From contig JADDQH010000018.1 in assembly GCA_016781485.1 (NCBI GenBank), positions 1 through 41,116 on the forward strand: 41,116 bases of DNA, written 5' to 3'. This document shows positions 7,048-15,748 of this stretch, one piece after another (the first letter of the stretch is position 1; every line of letters begins with the position of its first letter). A program made the position numbers and the translations under genes. The DNA is from Chloroflexota bacterium. GTDB taxonomy: Bacteria; Chloroflexota; Limnocylindria; Limnocylindrales; CSP1-4. The notes under the pieces were generated by a model. That model made no database searches and was not told the origin of the DNA. It saw only the letters and a program-made list of their open reading frames with translations.

Positions 7048-7284
7048 TCAGCGCGCCGCGACGCCCGAGAAGGCCATCACGACGAGACCGGCTGTAACGG
7101 CTGTGACCGCCAACCGGTTCACGTTCGGGTGCCCCTCGACCCACCCCCGCCGCCACGGGGCTCGCAGGATCCCGGACACCACTAACCCGGTCATCCCCAG
7201 CGCGGCGCCGATGTCCGTCCAGTCCCGGATCCGAGACAGTCGGTAGGCGACGAAGAGCGCGGCAACTGCGATCAAGAAAGCCAT
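7048..7284 (-). CDS. Small membrane protein
   Basis: 78 residues from the internal ATG (complement of 7282-7284), chosen because the upstream part of the open frame is arginine-rich and hydrophilic. Three hydrophobic segments are visible: MAFLIAVAALFVAYRL, ALGMTGLVVSGIL, and AVTAVTAGLVVMAFSG. No family is recognised. It lies in the first cassette between repeat 1 and a methyltransferase fragment, and partly inside sequence following the recombinase relic. Confidence 0.5.
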   Translation of the reverse strand: MAFLIAVAALFVAYRLSRIRDWTDIGAALGMTGLVVSGILRAPWRRGWVEGHPNVNRLAVTAVTAGLVVMAFSGVAAR

Positions 7285-7313
7285 GCCGAGCCAGGACTCC
7301 GACTGTGGGCGGA

Positions 7314-7523
7314 GTGTCGTTCGATGAGGTTGCCGAGCTGTACGACGCGGTGCGCCCAGCCTACCCGGAGCAGCTATTCGATGACCTCCTGGCGATCGCC
7401 GCAACGCCGGATCGCGGTCGCGTCATCGATGTTGGTGCGGGGACCGGACAAGCGACGGAACAGCTTGCTCGCCGCGGTCCAGCGGTGACGCTGACGGTCA
7501 GATCTACGGTCACGGAGAAGTAG
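7314..7523 (+). pseudogene. Methyltransferase N-terminal fragment, copy 1
   Basis: From GTG 7314 the sequence encodes SFDEVAELYDAVRPAYPEQ and the SAM-binding motif VIDVGAGTGQATEQLARRG, then after about 56 codons diverges into unrelated residues and stops at 7523. The first 166 bp (7314-7479) are almost identical to 18398-18563. A class I methyltransferase needs about 200 more residues, so this is a truncated copy. The complete relative at 23419-24228 shows what is missing. Confidence 0.8.
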
Positions 7524-7806
7524 GTCGGCCACGGCTGCTGCGCCGGATCGCTTCGAGCAGCACGACGTACGCGACTCCGAGGACGATAGTGACGGGCTGA
7601 GGCGCAAGACCAGCAACGAGCAGGACGATGTACACCACGACCAGCGCGGAAGCTGCCCGAGCAAGGTTGCGACCGGTTCGCTTCTGCTCAGCCGTCTGTT
7701 CGTTCGCGGTCACCTCGACGTAGAGGACCGGGATGGCGATTAGGCCGCCAAACACGACGATGTACGCCATCATCACCGCGACGACGATTTCCATGACGGC
7801 GTACAC
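7510..7806 (-). CDS. Small membrane protein, two to three transmembrane helices
   Basis: 98 residues. The first hydrophobic segment (MEIVVAVMMAYIVVFGGLIA) is followed by a charged loop with EQTAEQKRTGRN and two more hydrophobic stretches (ASALVVVYIVLLVAGL, VTIVLGVAYVVLLEAI). No family is recognised. Its 3' end overlaps the end of the methyltransferase fragment by 14 nt on the other strand, suggesting the fragment was cut by insertion or deletion at this junction. Confidence 0.55.
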   Translation of the reverse strand: MYAVMEIVVAVMMAYIVVFGGLIAIPVLYVEVTANEQTAEQKRTGRNLARAASALVVVYIVLLVAGLAPQPVTIVLGVAYVVLLEAIRRSSRGRPTSP

Positions 7807-8089
7807 GCTCTGCTCCTTCTACCGGAGCGCCGGGACGTATGCCGTTCGACCACGGACGGCGCGCGGCCTACGCCATTCCCGGCGAGGCGCCGAAGGATGG
7901 GAGGATCGTGCTGCTCACGACGGCATGTCACGCGTCGCTGAATATCCGTTCAGCTACAACGCCTCCACGATCGACATAGCCGCTGACGGCACCGGAAGCG
8001 CTGGAGTCGGATACTCGGAGTTGCTCAACCTGGCGAGTCGACGAGCTGCTAGCAGCCGCGTAGTGCGACGCGTCGCCCCACGTCGGATC

Positions 8090-8443
8090 CTAATCACGCT
8101 CCGGACCGTCCTGGCAGGTCTGCGTGAAGTCCTGGTGGCCGCCGAACAACGCGTACGCACGGATGACCCTCGCGTGCGTGAGCCTGAAGCTGCCGTAGAC
8201 GGCGAGGGGCTCGGGGCACGGTGACCGCTCGACGACGCGGACGACAGGGTAGGCGAGCCGCATCTGTGGCGGGTCCCAGAGCAACGCTTTGACCTCGCCT
8301 TCGGCCGATCGATCCGAGTCGGCGAGGTCACCCTCGCCAACGATGGCGGGCGGCCCCGCTGCCTCGACCGCAGAGCGGACGAATGGAGCCGCACATCCCC
8401 AGGCGGCGAGCATGACAACGAATGCGAGGACGGCGCGCTTCAC
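8090..8443 (-). CDS. Putative lipoprotein
   Basis: 117 residues from GTG (complement of 8441-8443), chosen because it places a signal peptide at the N-terminus: KRAVLAFVVMLAAWGC is a basic start, hydrophobic core and lipobox AWGC. The mature part (VKALLWDPPQMRLAYPVVRV, then a segment ending QTCQDGPERD) has no domain that I recognise. It is predicted to be attached to the outer face of the cytoplasmic membrane. It is one of eight lipoproteins carried by the repeat array. Confidence 0.55.
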   Translation of the reverse strand: MKRAVLAFVVMLAAWGCAAPFVRSAVEAAGPPAIVGEGDLADSDRSAEGEVKALLWDPPQMRLAYPVVRVVERSPCPEPLAVYGSFRLTHARVIRAYALFGGHQDFTQTCQDGPERD

Positions 8444-8751
8444 GGGCGACCTACGCTGTTTGGACGGCTGTCTACCGCTCTCATGACGTTCCCGCACGGC
8501 GGTTCGTGATTCGAGCCGTCCCTGCCGGCAGAGGCGGACTCGGCCTGTACTCGGTGACGGCGAATCGCGCCATGACCGCCCAGTTCATCGAGCGGCTCCC
8601 GCAGCGTCCGAGCGGCGGCGGCGCTTCGGAGTCGAGCAGCTGAAAGGAGATGGTCGCCCGCCTCTCGTTTAAACGTCGTCTCGGTGCGGGCGACGCAGTA
8701 CGATCGAGTCGCGGGCCTTGCCAAGCCGAGGTCGCAATGGGGGGATGCCGA

Positions 8752-9049
8752 ATGGCCCTGGTGTGGATCCTCGTCTGGCTCGGGTGGCTCTTCGTGATGG
8801 CGCGGGTCCTCCGCGTCCTCCTCCGCCTGTGGTCGGAGAGGCGGCTGGGCAACACAGCGACCGTCGTGACCTCGGGACTGTCATGGGCCGGGCTCGTCGT
8901 CGTCGGGGCCTGCGCGGAGTTCGTCCTCGGTGGGCGGCCGTATCGCTGGCGGCACCACCTCTGCTGCGCTGGTGTACGCGCTCGTTCTCCCGCTCGCCAC
9001 GCTGGCACTGCTGTCGGTGGCATCGGCGCGATTGCACGGGTCCAAATAG
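8752..9049 (+). pseudogene. Small membrane protein gene with a frameshift
   Basis: ATG 8752 starts MALVWILVWLGWLFVMARVL and a second helix LSWAGLVVVGACAEFVLGG. After about codon 66 the frame becomes arginine/histidine-rich, while the +1 frame continues as hydrophobic TSAALVYALVLPLATLALLS and ends ARLHGSK at a TAG (9047-9049). A single-base indel near 8935-8955 therefore breaks a three-helix membrane protein. Either a sequencing error or real decay would explain it. No family is recognised. Confidence 0.5.
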
Positions 9050-9074
9050 TTCGCTGGGTCGCGCACGCGATGAC

Positions 9075-9608
9075 ATGACGACTCACGCAGCGCTGATAGA
9101 GCCAGATGACTCAGGACATCGCTCGGTCCTTCACGGGTTCCGCCGGACGACTCCGGCTCGTCCAAGTCGGCTGATCGTCATCCTCGCCCTCGCAGCCGGG
9201 TGCTCTGGTCTTCCTGGCCGCAACGCACCCGTCCTCGAGGCCAGCGCTGCGATCGACGGGGACCGGCTCGTGGTCCAAGGGTCGACGGATCTCCCGGACG
9301 GCGCGCAAGTGAACATCCAGACGTGCCACGAGAGCGAGGCTGCACACAAGACGGATCGGGAGCCTCGATACTGCACGTACGACGACGTCACGGTCCGGGG
9401 CGGCTCGTTCCGGGAGACGATCCCGATCGGCGACTGGCCGCCGGGCAGGATCGACGTCTGGACCTCCCTCCAACCGCATGCGCTTCAGCCGCCGGGCGTC
9501 GTCGAGCGGTGGGGCGAGACGGGCGAGCGACTGAGCGGTCCGGGCGTCGAGGACGCCGACGAAGGACGTCGGGTGATGCTGCGAACGTCCGTACAGCACG
9601 ATCCGTGA
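9075..9608 (+). CDS. Putative lipoprotein
   Basis: 177 residues from ATG 9075. A fairly long basic N-region precedes the hydrophobic core LIVILALAAGC, a good lipobox, so a start closer to the signal (a later GTG or TTG) is possible. The mature part contains a beta-rich segment with VQGSTDLPDGAQVNIQTC and a conserved-looking IDVWTSLQPHALQPPGVVER, reminiscent of small secreted Ig-like or carboxypeptidase-regulatory-like domains, but I cannot assign a family. It is in the first cassette of the array. Confidence 0.6.
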   Translation: MTTHAALIEPDDSGHRSVLHGFRRTTPARPSRLIVILALAAGCSGLPGRNAPVLEASAAIDGDRLVVQGSTDLPDGAQVNIQTCHESEAAHKTDREPRYCTYDDVTVRGGSFRETIPIGDWPPGRIDVWTSLQPHALQPPGVVERWGETGERLSGPGVEDADEGRRVMLRTSVQHDP

Positions 9609-9720
9609 TCGACGGGGATGCGTTCTGGGGGGGACCCAGGGCCGGGTCGCAAATCTATGTGCTCGTGGCAGTGCTATTGGCGGGCCAAGACCAGTCGAGC
9701 CGACGGCGGCTGCTATACCT

Positions 9721-10452
9721 GTGATCCAAATGGCTGCTTCTGCTGGTCGGGGACGACTTGATCGGATCGACAGACGCGACGCTGCGTCGCTGACGGCCGT
9801 GGCGATCGAAATGCTCTGGGTATCGATCCTCATGGGTCCCGTCGTCAACGCGAACGACGACATGCCGCTTGACGACCCGCCGGTCGGGCTCCTCGCGTTC
9901 GCGGCGGTCTACGCCCTGCCCGCAGCCCTCGGCGTGATCGGCTTCGCCCGTCGCCGTCCGGAGCCTCGGTTCGCCGCCGGCCTCTTGTGTCTGGGCCTTG
10001 CGCCGACGGCGTTCAGCGGTGTCGCGCTGCCTCTCATCCTGCCGGGCGTGCTGTTCCTCGTCAGCGCCGTCGATCAGCGCTGGACGAGACGGGCCGGCCT
10101 CGCGCTTCTTCTCGCGCCGCTGCTGCTCGGCGCCTCGTCCTGGGTGGCCGTTGTCGGTCAGCGCGAGGAGGTCTGCTTCATCGTCCGCACGACGGCCACG
10201 GGAAGGCAGCTCGAGATCGTCGACCCGTCGGATCCGCGGAGCCCCGCCGGTGTCACGTCGGACGGGGATGGCGGCGGTCTCCGCGTCGAGTCGTCAGGCG
10301 ACGTCGCAAGCGGGGGCTGCACGTCCGTGCTCAGCGAGAGCGGATCCGTGATCGGCCTCGCGCTCCTCGCCACCGCCCTCACCCTCTCGGCGCTCGCCGA
10401 TCGCGGGAGACCGACTACGCGGTACGCGCGAGCTCCCGAAGTACCTGCGTAG
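9721..10452 (+). CDS. Multi-pass membrane protein of unknown function
   Basis: 243 residues from GTG 9721. Hydrophobic segments lie near residues 26-42, 54-75, 85-105, 106-118, 126-146 and 213-228. Between the last two is an extracytoplasmic loop of about 65 residues with two cysteines (EVCFIV and SGGCTS). No family is recognised. The stop codon (10450-10452) abuts array repeat 2, so the gene fills the end of its cassette exactly. Confidence 0.55.
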   Translation: MIQMAASAGRGRLDRIDRRDAASLTAVAIEMLWVSILMGPVVNANDDMPLDDPPVGLLAFAAVYALPAALGVIGFARRRPEPRFAAGLLCLGLAPTAFSGVALPLILPGVLFLVSAVDQRWTRRAGLALLLAPLLLGASSWVAVVGQREEVCFIVRTTATGRQLEIVDPSDPRSPAGVTSDGDGGGLRVESSGDVASGGCTSVLSESGSVIGLALLATALTLSALADRGRPTTRYARAPEVPA

Positions 10453-10500
10453 CTAGGACGATCCGAGGCTTGGGAGACGGCGGTTCCAAATCCTCTTGAG
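10453..10500 (+). repeat. Array repeat 2, class A
   Basis: Class A arm (GGACGATCCGAGGCTTGGGAG, 20 or so bases, then CGGCGGTTCCAAATCC) with identity to the core only as far as CCTCT; the following sequence is cassette-specific. It begins right after the stop codon at 10452 and ends 5 bp before the stop of the next gene. Confidence 0.7.
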
Positions 10501-10505
10501 GCCGC

Positions 10506-10883
10506 CTACGGGCGAGGAGTCGCACGGAGGCAGACGGTCGCGGCACCGATCTCCTCGGCCTGTGTGAGAAAGGAAACGCGTACGACGCCTGCCTCGACGA
10601 CGTAGGCGACCGCCGCGTCATCGGAGTCGTAGGCGATGTCTTCGAGCACGAGAAGGATCTTGCGCAGCGTCTCTTCCGCGTCGCCGTCGTAGTGCGCGGT
10701 CACGCGTAAGCAGCAGTCGGGCTCTCCGGTCTTCTTGACCCGGACCTTCAGGAGGCCGGCTTGCTCCAGGCCGTAGTCCAGGTCGATGAGTAAGCCGCCG
10801 GCATCTCTGCTGCGAATAAGCCCGAACCGCTTCACGGCGGCACGGCAAAGGTTGACCGCATCTGACTCAGAAACTGTCTTCAC
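10506..10883 (-). CDS. Uncharacterised small protein
   Basis: 125 residues, MKTVSESDAVNLCRAAVKRF at the start. It looks like a compact soluble alpha/beta protein: helix, LIDLDYGLEQAGLLKVRVKK, a strand LRVTAHYD, then a helix ETLRKILLVLEDIAYD and strands. There is no signal peptide and I recognise no family. The only gene of a roughly 0.5-kb cassette between repeats 2 and 3, with its 3' end almost touching repeat 2. Confidence 0.6.
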   Translation of the reverse strand: MKTVSESDAVNLCRAAVKRFGLIRSRDAGGLLIDLDYGLEQAGLLKVRVKKTGEPDCCLRVTAHYDGDAEETLRKILLVLEDIAYDSDDAAVAYVVEAGVVRVSFLTQAEEIGAATVCLRATPRP

Positions 10884-10979
10884 CGCAGAAGGTAACGCCC
10901 CATCAGTCGCGGAAAGCCAGACTGCCCTTACGCCGACTCTTCAAAGCAGCACCAGCGGCTGACCCGCGATCACGGCCAC

Positions 10980-11020
10980 CGATAGTTGGTTAGTGTCGGG
11001 CCTAGACCTCTCGCCCCGAC
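10980..11020 (+). repeat. Array repeat 3, class B
   Basis: Class B arm GATAGTTGGTTAGTGTCGGG and CCTAGA, then core CCTCTCGCCCCGAC (ends 11020), after which the sequence is cassette-specific. The antisense reading is GARGLGPTLTNY, as in the other class B copies. Confidence 0.75.
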
Positions 11021-11032
11021 GAGCTCCGTAGG

Positions 11033-11518
11033 TCAGTCGAGCCTGTCGAGCACTTTCCCCATGAGTTCCACGGCCTTCTCGCGGTCCGGCGCCGGAGGGA
11101 GGTCGTAGACCAGGTAGACGGTGACCGCTTCATCTCCCGCAACGAGCGCTCCGCTGTTCGGCTCCCAGTACGCATCGATCCCCAAGTCGCGGACGGGCTG
11201 CCAGTCTCCAGGTACTGCGGTGAGGGCCTCGGCCGGTTCCTGCCGCAAGTCCATGAGGACGGAACCGCCGGGCCACAGGTGCCAGAAGCAGCTGTTCTCG
11301 TCACCCTCGCTGCGCTCGACCGGCGAGCCCGTAGCCGCTCTGATCTCTTCAGGCGTCAGCAAGTCGCAGGGGTCGATATTCGCTGCCGGCGTGCGCGACT
11401 CCGGTCGGCCGCTCAGGTCGGTCGCGGTGTTAGACGCGACTGCTGTAGGAGTCGCCGGGGACGCCGCGGGCGAGCATGCCGCAAGCGCGAACACCGCAAC
11501 CAGCGCGAGTCCTTTCAT
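11033..11518 (-). CDS. DUF3558-like lipoprotein
   Basis: 161 residues from ATG (complement of 11516-11518), preceded by GGGGGGAG, a strong ribosome site that decides the start. KGLALVAVFALAACSPAAS is a signal peptide with lipobox LAAC. The mature part opens DPCDLLTPEEIRAATG, the hallmark of DUF3558-type actinobacterial lipoproteins, and has cysteines in DPC and NSCFW that could form a disulfide. The function of the family is unknown. It is the only gene of the cassette between repeats 3 and 4. Confidence 0.7.
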   Translation of the reverse strand: MKGLALVAVFALAACSPAASPATPTAVASNTATDLSGRPESRTPAANIDPCDLLTPEEIRAATGSPVERSEGDENSCFWHLWPGGSVLMDLRQEPAEALTAVPGDWQPVRDLGIDAYWEPNSGALVAGDEAVTVYLVYDLPPAPDREKAVELMGKVLDRLD

Positions 11519-11711
11519 TCTCCCCCCTTCTCGCGACGGTGATCGAGTTGCGGCAAGCGTGAGCCACTCGAGGACGAACGGCTCACGGCCGTTCTCGGCG
11601 AGGTTCGGATCGCCGACGCTTCGAGAGTACAGCCGGCGGGTCTCCTGTGTTCCGAGCATGGGAGTCGCGCTCGATGCGGCTACCCAGCGGCGAGGGCCGA
11701 CAGAACCGGTC

Positions 11712-11766
11712 GCGGCAGGACGATCCGAGGCCTGGGAGTCGGCGGTTCTAACCCTCTCGACCCTTT
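11712..11766 (+). repeat. Array repeat 4, class A
   Basis: CGGCAGGACGATCCGAGGCC, TGGGAGTCGGCGGTTCTAACC and the partial core CCTCTCGACCC. The T-loop-like segment is TTCTAAC, where a functional tRNA needs a purine in the third loop position after TTC, so this copy could not form a normal tRNA. Confidence 0.7.
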
Positions 11767-11814
11767 AGGGTCTCGCCAAAGCGTCCCGAAACCCCGTCTT
11801 GCGCCCGACGGTCC

Positions 11815-12849
11815 TCAGAGCTTGACTTCGACCTCCTGCCCCTCCGTTCCACACTCTTCGCACAGGAACTCGCGCTCAAGTCGGAACCTGACGCGTCCCC
11901 GCGGGAGCGGATCGCGCTCGACCGCGACGACGAACGTGTGCGGCACCGCGACGTCGGAGCAGTACGCGTCGTGGAACCCGCTGTAGACCAGCCTCTCGCG
12001 CGGGTCGACCTCGACCGCCTCGAACACGAGCGGGCAGCCGGCGCCGACCATCAGGTGGTAGAAGATCACGACCTGGCGGCCGAAGGCGACGTCCGGGGCT
12101 GCGCGCCGCGGGAAGAGGTCCTTCCAGTACCGCTCGAAGTCCGCGTCCGTCGTCGCGACCTGGATCAGCTGGTCGTCGTGTCGGTGCCGTCCTTCCGCGA
12201 GGACGCGGCTGCCTTTGCCCGGGAGGATGCGGGTCGTCCCGGGTACCTGCGTCGGAGCTGGCGGGGGCGACTCGTCCTCCACCTTGATGATCTCCCCGAA
12301 ACGCCGGCGCAGCTCGCGCTCGATCGCGGGCGTGAGGCGGGCGACGCCGACCACGACCCGGTTCGCCTCGGTGTCGGGCGCCGTGCTCACGATGGCGATC
12401 CCCTGCCTCTCGAGGCGCGGCCAGAGAGCGTCGATCTCGTCCTGAGCTCGGTCGAGTTCGCGGAGAGTGAACCGGACCGCGCGCACGCGAAACGGCAGGT
12501 GGGGTGACAGGATCGCGTCGAGCGCCGCCCGATGGCGCTCGAGATCGCCGGTGAACGTGAAGACGAGAGCCCGCCCCGGGTCGATGTACGTTCCCCCGTA
12601 CTCACGTTGGGCGCTCGCGTATTCCTCCGCTCTCGTGTGAAGCTCGTCGTGGATCTGGAGCTTCCGGTCGAACGGGGTAATGGCGAACGGCGCGACTGTC
12701 GGCAGTGCGGCCGTCGTCGCCTGCGACTCGATCCGGGAGGGCGGTTCCGGGACCGAGCTGCACGCACTGACTACGACGACGATTGCGACCAGCGGGGCGA
12801 CGAACGTGCGAAGCCGCCGCCGGTGTGCCGATCGGTCCACCGGACGCAC
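11815..12849 (-). CDS. Large putative lipoprotein
   Basis: 344 residues. The N-terminus is basic, followed by TFVAPLVAIVVVVSACSSV with lipobox VSAC and a proline-rich linker. Residues about 70-185 form one domain (YGGTYIDPGRALVFTFTGDL, then LRELDRAQDEIDALWPRL and RVVVGVARLTPAIEREL), resembling a protease-propeptide-like alpha/beta fold. A second beta-rich domain follows, with YSGFHDAYCSDVAVPHTFVV and a C-terminal CEEC. No family is firmly recognised. It is the single gene of the cassette between repeats 4 and 5. A start at a later methionine is not available before the signal, so the annotated ATG is kept. Confidence 0.65.
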   Translation of the reverse strand: MRPVDRSAHRRRLRTFVAPLVAIVVVVSACSSVPEPPSRIESQATTAALPTVAPFAITPFDRKLQIHDELHTRAEEYASAQREYGGTYIDPGRALVFTFTGDLERHRAALDAILSPHLPFRVRAVRFTLRELDRAQDEIDALWPRLERQGIAIVSTAPDTEANRVVVGVARLTPAIERELRRRFGEIIKVEDESPPPAPTQVPGTTRILPGKGSRVLAEGRHRHDDQLIQVATTDADFERYWKDLFPRRAAPDVAFGRQVVIFYHLMVGAGCPLVFEAVEVDPRERLVYSGFHDAYCSDVAVPHTFVVAVERDPLPRGRVRFRLEREFLCEECGTEGQEVEVKL

Positions 12850-12904
12850 GGTTGCAGGCTAGCAAACGCGCGTCAGGATGGTCCATCCGGGCGAGACGGC
12901 CGTG

Positions 12905-12938
12905 ACGGATAGTTGGAAAGTGTCGGGCCAAGACCTCT
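12905..12938 (+). repeat. Array repeat 5, class B
   Basis: CGGATAGTTGGAAAGTGTCG, GGCCAAGA, then only CCTCTTG of the core before cassette-specific sequence. The antisense reading keeps ARGLGPTLSNYP. Confidence 0.7.
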
Positions 12939-13014
12939 TGCAGTGCCGAGAAGACGGAAGCATAGTCGTGGAGCCTCTCCCATCTCGGGACCCCTCGCTG
13001 CCTCCCTTGATCCC

Positions 13015-13443
13015 GTGACGACCCCCGATCCCGCGTCGATCGGGCCATCCGCTTCCGGCGCACACCGAGGGACTTCTCGGCTGGCCTCGCCCGCCGCAAC
13101 GAAGAGAGCGCTCCTACGCGTCGTCGCGCCATTCGTCACCGGGCTGGTCGGCTGGCTCGCCATGGACGCCCTTCCGACGATGGGCGGCTCGATGTTGCTC
13201 GGGGCAGTCATGGTTGGCCTCGTGGGAGGCGCCATTGGACGGCGACCGTTGGGGCTGATCGCTCTTTGGGTGGGTGTCGGCGTGTCCTACCCCATCGCCC
13301 TCGAAGTCGGTCTGTTCGCGTTCCTCGGCGAATTCTGGGAGATCTACTTGGTCATCGGTCTCGGCTTGGCCGCGGTCGGGTATCTGATTGGTTCTCTCGC
13401 AACCGGATTAATACAGGAAGGGCGAAAAGATCAGTCGACTTAG
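13015..13443 (+). CDS. Membrane protein of unknown function
   Basis: 142 residues from GTG 13015, chosen because the open frame further upstream lies over repeat 5. A hydrophilic N-terminus of about 40 residues is followed by four hydrophobic segments (VVAPFVTGLVGWLAMDAL, GSMLLGAVMVGLVGGAIG, LGLIALWVGVGVSYPIAL, IYLVIGLGLAAVGYLIGSL). No family is recognised. First gene of the cassette between repeats 5 and 6; a related-sized membrane gene follows. Confidence 0.5.
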   Translation: MTTPDPASIGPSASGAHRGTSRLASPAATKRALLRVVAPFVTGLVGWLAMDALPTMGGSMLLGAVMVGLVGGAIGRRPLGLIALWVGVGVSYPIALEVGLFAFLGEFWEIYLVIGLGLAAVGYLIGSLATGLIQEGRKDQST

Positions 13444-13625
13444 GCGGTTCGTCGTCGTGCTTGTGTCGGCGGCGATGTGCACTATCCACCTTTCACAGCG
13501 TCACGCCCGTAGTCGCCAAAGATTACGGCCGGCGGCCGGGTGAGTGGCCCAGAGCAGCGCGTCGAAGATGCGGACGAGCGTCCGCTCAATCCCAATGCTC
13601 GCGAGCTGTGCGTGCGTAGCCCGGA

Positions 13626-14187
13626 GTGCCCCTGAGAGGAAGCGATCCCCTGCAGGCGATCCTGCTGTTGACACCCGGGCTGTGCCTGGTGCTACTCGGT
13701 GGCGCGTTCGTGGTGGCGCGAGCGGTGCGTCGCGGGCAGCCATCTCCCTTCGGCCTCCGCCTGGTCGGCGTCGGGTTCGCGCTGGTGCTGCTGGTCCCCG
13801 GCGTGTACTTCGCGTGGCGTGCTGCCGAGGGGGCTCGGTGGGCCGTCGCCGTCGCGGTCCTCGCCGTCATGGCCGTTCCCGGACTCCTGTTCCTCGCCGC
13901 GGTGCTCGGGACTCGGACCCGGCAGGGTCCGCATGGGCCGTTTCTAGAGATGGCTTTCCCGGCGAGAGCGATGGCGGGTTGGCGCGTGCTGGTCGCACTC
14001 GCCGCTTTCCTCGTCTCGCTCCTCCTCGCGATCCGCCAGCAGTCGCTCGTATGGCTCCTCCTCTCTGCCGTGGCTCGTCCTCCTGGTCACGTTCGCTGCT
14101 CTCTACGACGCCTCGACGCGGAGTGACGCGAGCGGGAGACCCGCGGACGAGAACGGACCGAACGACGGACGTCCCCCGTCAACGTGA
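13626..14187 (+). pseudogene. Four-helix membrane protein with a C-terminal frameshift, paralogue of 28946-29693
   Basis: From GTG 13626 the frame gives LLTPGLCLVLLGGAFVVARA, FGLRLVGVGFALVLLVPGVY, and two more helices. Near 14055-14070 the frame changes: the annotated frame turns basic and ends at 14126, while the shifted frame continues naturally as PWLVLLVTFAALYDASTRSD to a TGA at 14185-14187. The same YDAS-type ending occurs in the paralogue at 28946-29693, which supports the reconstruction. Family unknown. Confidence 0.65.
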
Positions 14188-14228
14188 CGCCACTCGAAGT
14201 GGCATCACGGCCGAGGCCACGACGCTCA

Positions 14229-14262
14229 CGGATAGTTGGTTAGTGTCCGGCCAAGACCGGTT
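14229..14262 (+). repeat. Array repeat 6, class B
   Basis: CGGATAGTTGGTTAGTGTCC, GGCCAAGACC, then divergence before most of the core. Antisense it reads VGATGLGRTLTNYP. It is the most divergent class B copy. Confidence 0.65.
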
Positions 14263-14322
14263 GCGCCAACACCGGGCATGAGGTCATGCTCGCCGTCCGA
14301 GACACGGATGGGGGGTAAGCAC

Positions 14323-15183
14323 ATGAAACTCAGCGTGGCGTCGCTCGTTGCTCTGTTGGCAGCTGTCGCAGCGTGCACGTCGGTCGCGCCATCATTCAGC
14401 GCGGAGCGGTCGACGGGTGACCCCCGGCTCGTGTGGGGACCTCTCGCCGTCAACGACGACCCACCCGTGACGATCGCGGCGGCACTCGGCGGCGCGGGCC
14501 CGCTGGAGATCGGGGAAGAGTGCGTCAGGCTCAAGAACACTGGGCGGACCTTGGCGTGGCGGCAGGCGCAGGTGCGCTGGGACGCGGAGCGACGCGAGAT
14601 CGTGTTCGACGACCTGATGGGTCGCACGCTGCGAATCTCGGACGGCGACTGGATCGAGGTCGGTGGCGCGTCCATCTCCGGGCCGGGCGAGGCCCGGCGG
14701 CGGACCTGGGTGGCGCCCCCCGACGCCTCCTGTCCGCCCGAGTTCGAGGTGCACAGCCTGGAGCTCGCCGCCCGAGCCGCTCCGGCGACGGTGCCGAACG
14801 GGACCGGTCCCACGACGACGGCCGGAACCGCCGACGGATTGTTCTTCCCGAGGCATCCCTTCACGCTCCCTGGAGCGGCCGCCTTGATGGAAGGGACGCT
14901 GATCGAGGAGGCGGGGTGCCTGTGGCTGAGCGGGGGGGACGGCGAGCGGCTGCTGTTGTTATGGCCTCCCGCGCATCAGGCGAAGCGGACGGCCCGGGGC
15001 GTGGAGGTGCGCGATGGGATCGGCAGGACGGTCGCGACGACCGGAACGCAAGCCTTGCTCGGAGGCGGCGCGTTCAGACAGGAGCATGAGGACTACCTCG
15101 TCAGCCTGATCGGGCAGGACATCCCTTCACAGTGCCGCCGGGGCCGGTACTGGCTCGCGACCCGGGTCGAGGAGGCTCCGTAG
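14323..15183 (+). CDS. Putative lipoprotein with two similar domains
   Basis: 286 residues from ATG 14323, with GGGGGG upstream. KLSVASLVALLAAVAACTSV is a signal peptide with lipobox VAAC. The mature protein seems to hold two related halves: one around LEIGEECVRLKNTGRTLAW and WIEVGGASISGPGE, and another around LIEEAGCLWLSGGDGERLLL and RGVEVRDGIGRTVATTG. Each half has one central cysteine, with a further Cys near IPSQC. No named family is recognised. The only gene of the cassette between repeats 6 and 7. Confidence 0.65.
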   Translation: MKLSVASLVALLAAVAACTSVAPSFSAERSTGDPRLVWGPLAVNDDPPVTIAAALGGAGPLEIGEECVRLKNTGRTLAWRQAQVRWDAERREIVFDDLMGRTLRISDGDWIEVGGASISGPGEARRRTWVAPPDASCPPEFEVHSLELAARAAPATVPNGTGPTTTAGTADGLFFPRHPFTLPGAAALMEGTLIEEAGCLWLSGGDGERLLLLWPPAHQAKRTARGVEVRDGIGRTVATTGTQALLGGGAFRQEHEDYLVSLIGQDIPSQCRRGRYWLATRVEEAP

Positions 15184-15251
15184 GCGGCGGACGGCTAAGA
15201 GGCGAATTGAGCCATCGCGTCACCCGGCGGCGACGGTGGTACGACGACGAC

Positions 15252-15370
15252 GGATAGTTGGAAAGTGTCGGCCCAAGACCTCTCGCCCCGACCACTCCCA
15301 GGTCTTTTCGAAGCGTGGCGTGTCCCAGGAGCCACGCGTTCTCGTTCGGCTGCGCCGGGAAGGTCGCGAC
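15252..15370 (+). repeat. Array repeat 7, class B plus recombinase-tail relic
   Basis: CGGATAGTTGGAAAGTGTCG, GCCCAAGA, then the full core CCTCTCGCCCCGACCA (15279-15294). To the right, the minus strand encodes PAQPNENAWLLGHATLRKDL running straight into GVVGARGLGPTLSNYP. This shows that the class B arm, core and relic form one continuous antisense frame. Confidence 0.8.
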
Positions 15371-15748
15371 GGTCGGCCTTTGGCTCGACTCAGCGCCCGC
15401 CCAGCCGCGCACCGGCACCGCAGCGGTGACCGCTGAAGGACCTGGGCAAGCATGACGGTGGGCTTAGAGCAGCTGTTTCATCTACGGGTCGCCTGCTTGG
15501 AGGTGCTCTGACTGTCGTTATGACCGAGCTCGTCGTCCGGCGACTGGACTTCACGCAGGATCCTCTTCATCGGCCCTGGGCGCGAGTCGACCCGTTCAAA
15601 GACTTCGACTCTTTTGCGCGGACTGCGGAACCGAACCCATTTGCGCGGAGCGCTCACCCAAATGCGGACTACGCGTTCGCTGTCGGTCTTGACCTCTCAA
15701 GCCTGACCGGGCTTGCGGGCAGCAGCAGGTACATCGTTCGCGCTCTGA

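Noticed and set aside
9620-9660. A possible fourteenth, degenerate repeat
   Set aside because: GGGGGGACCCAGGGCCGGGTCGCAAATC-like sequence loosely resembles class A, but too few positions match to claim it.
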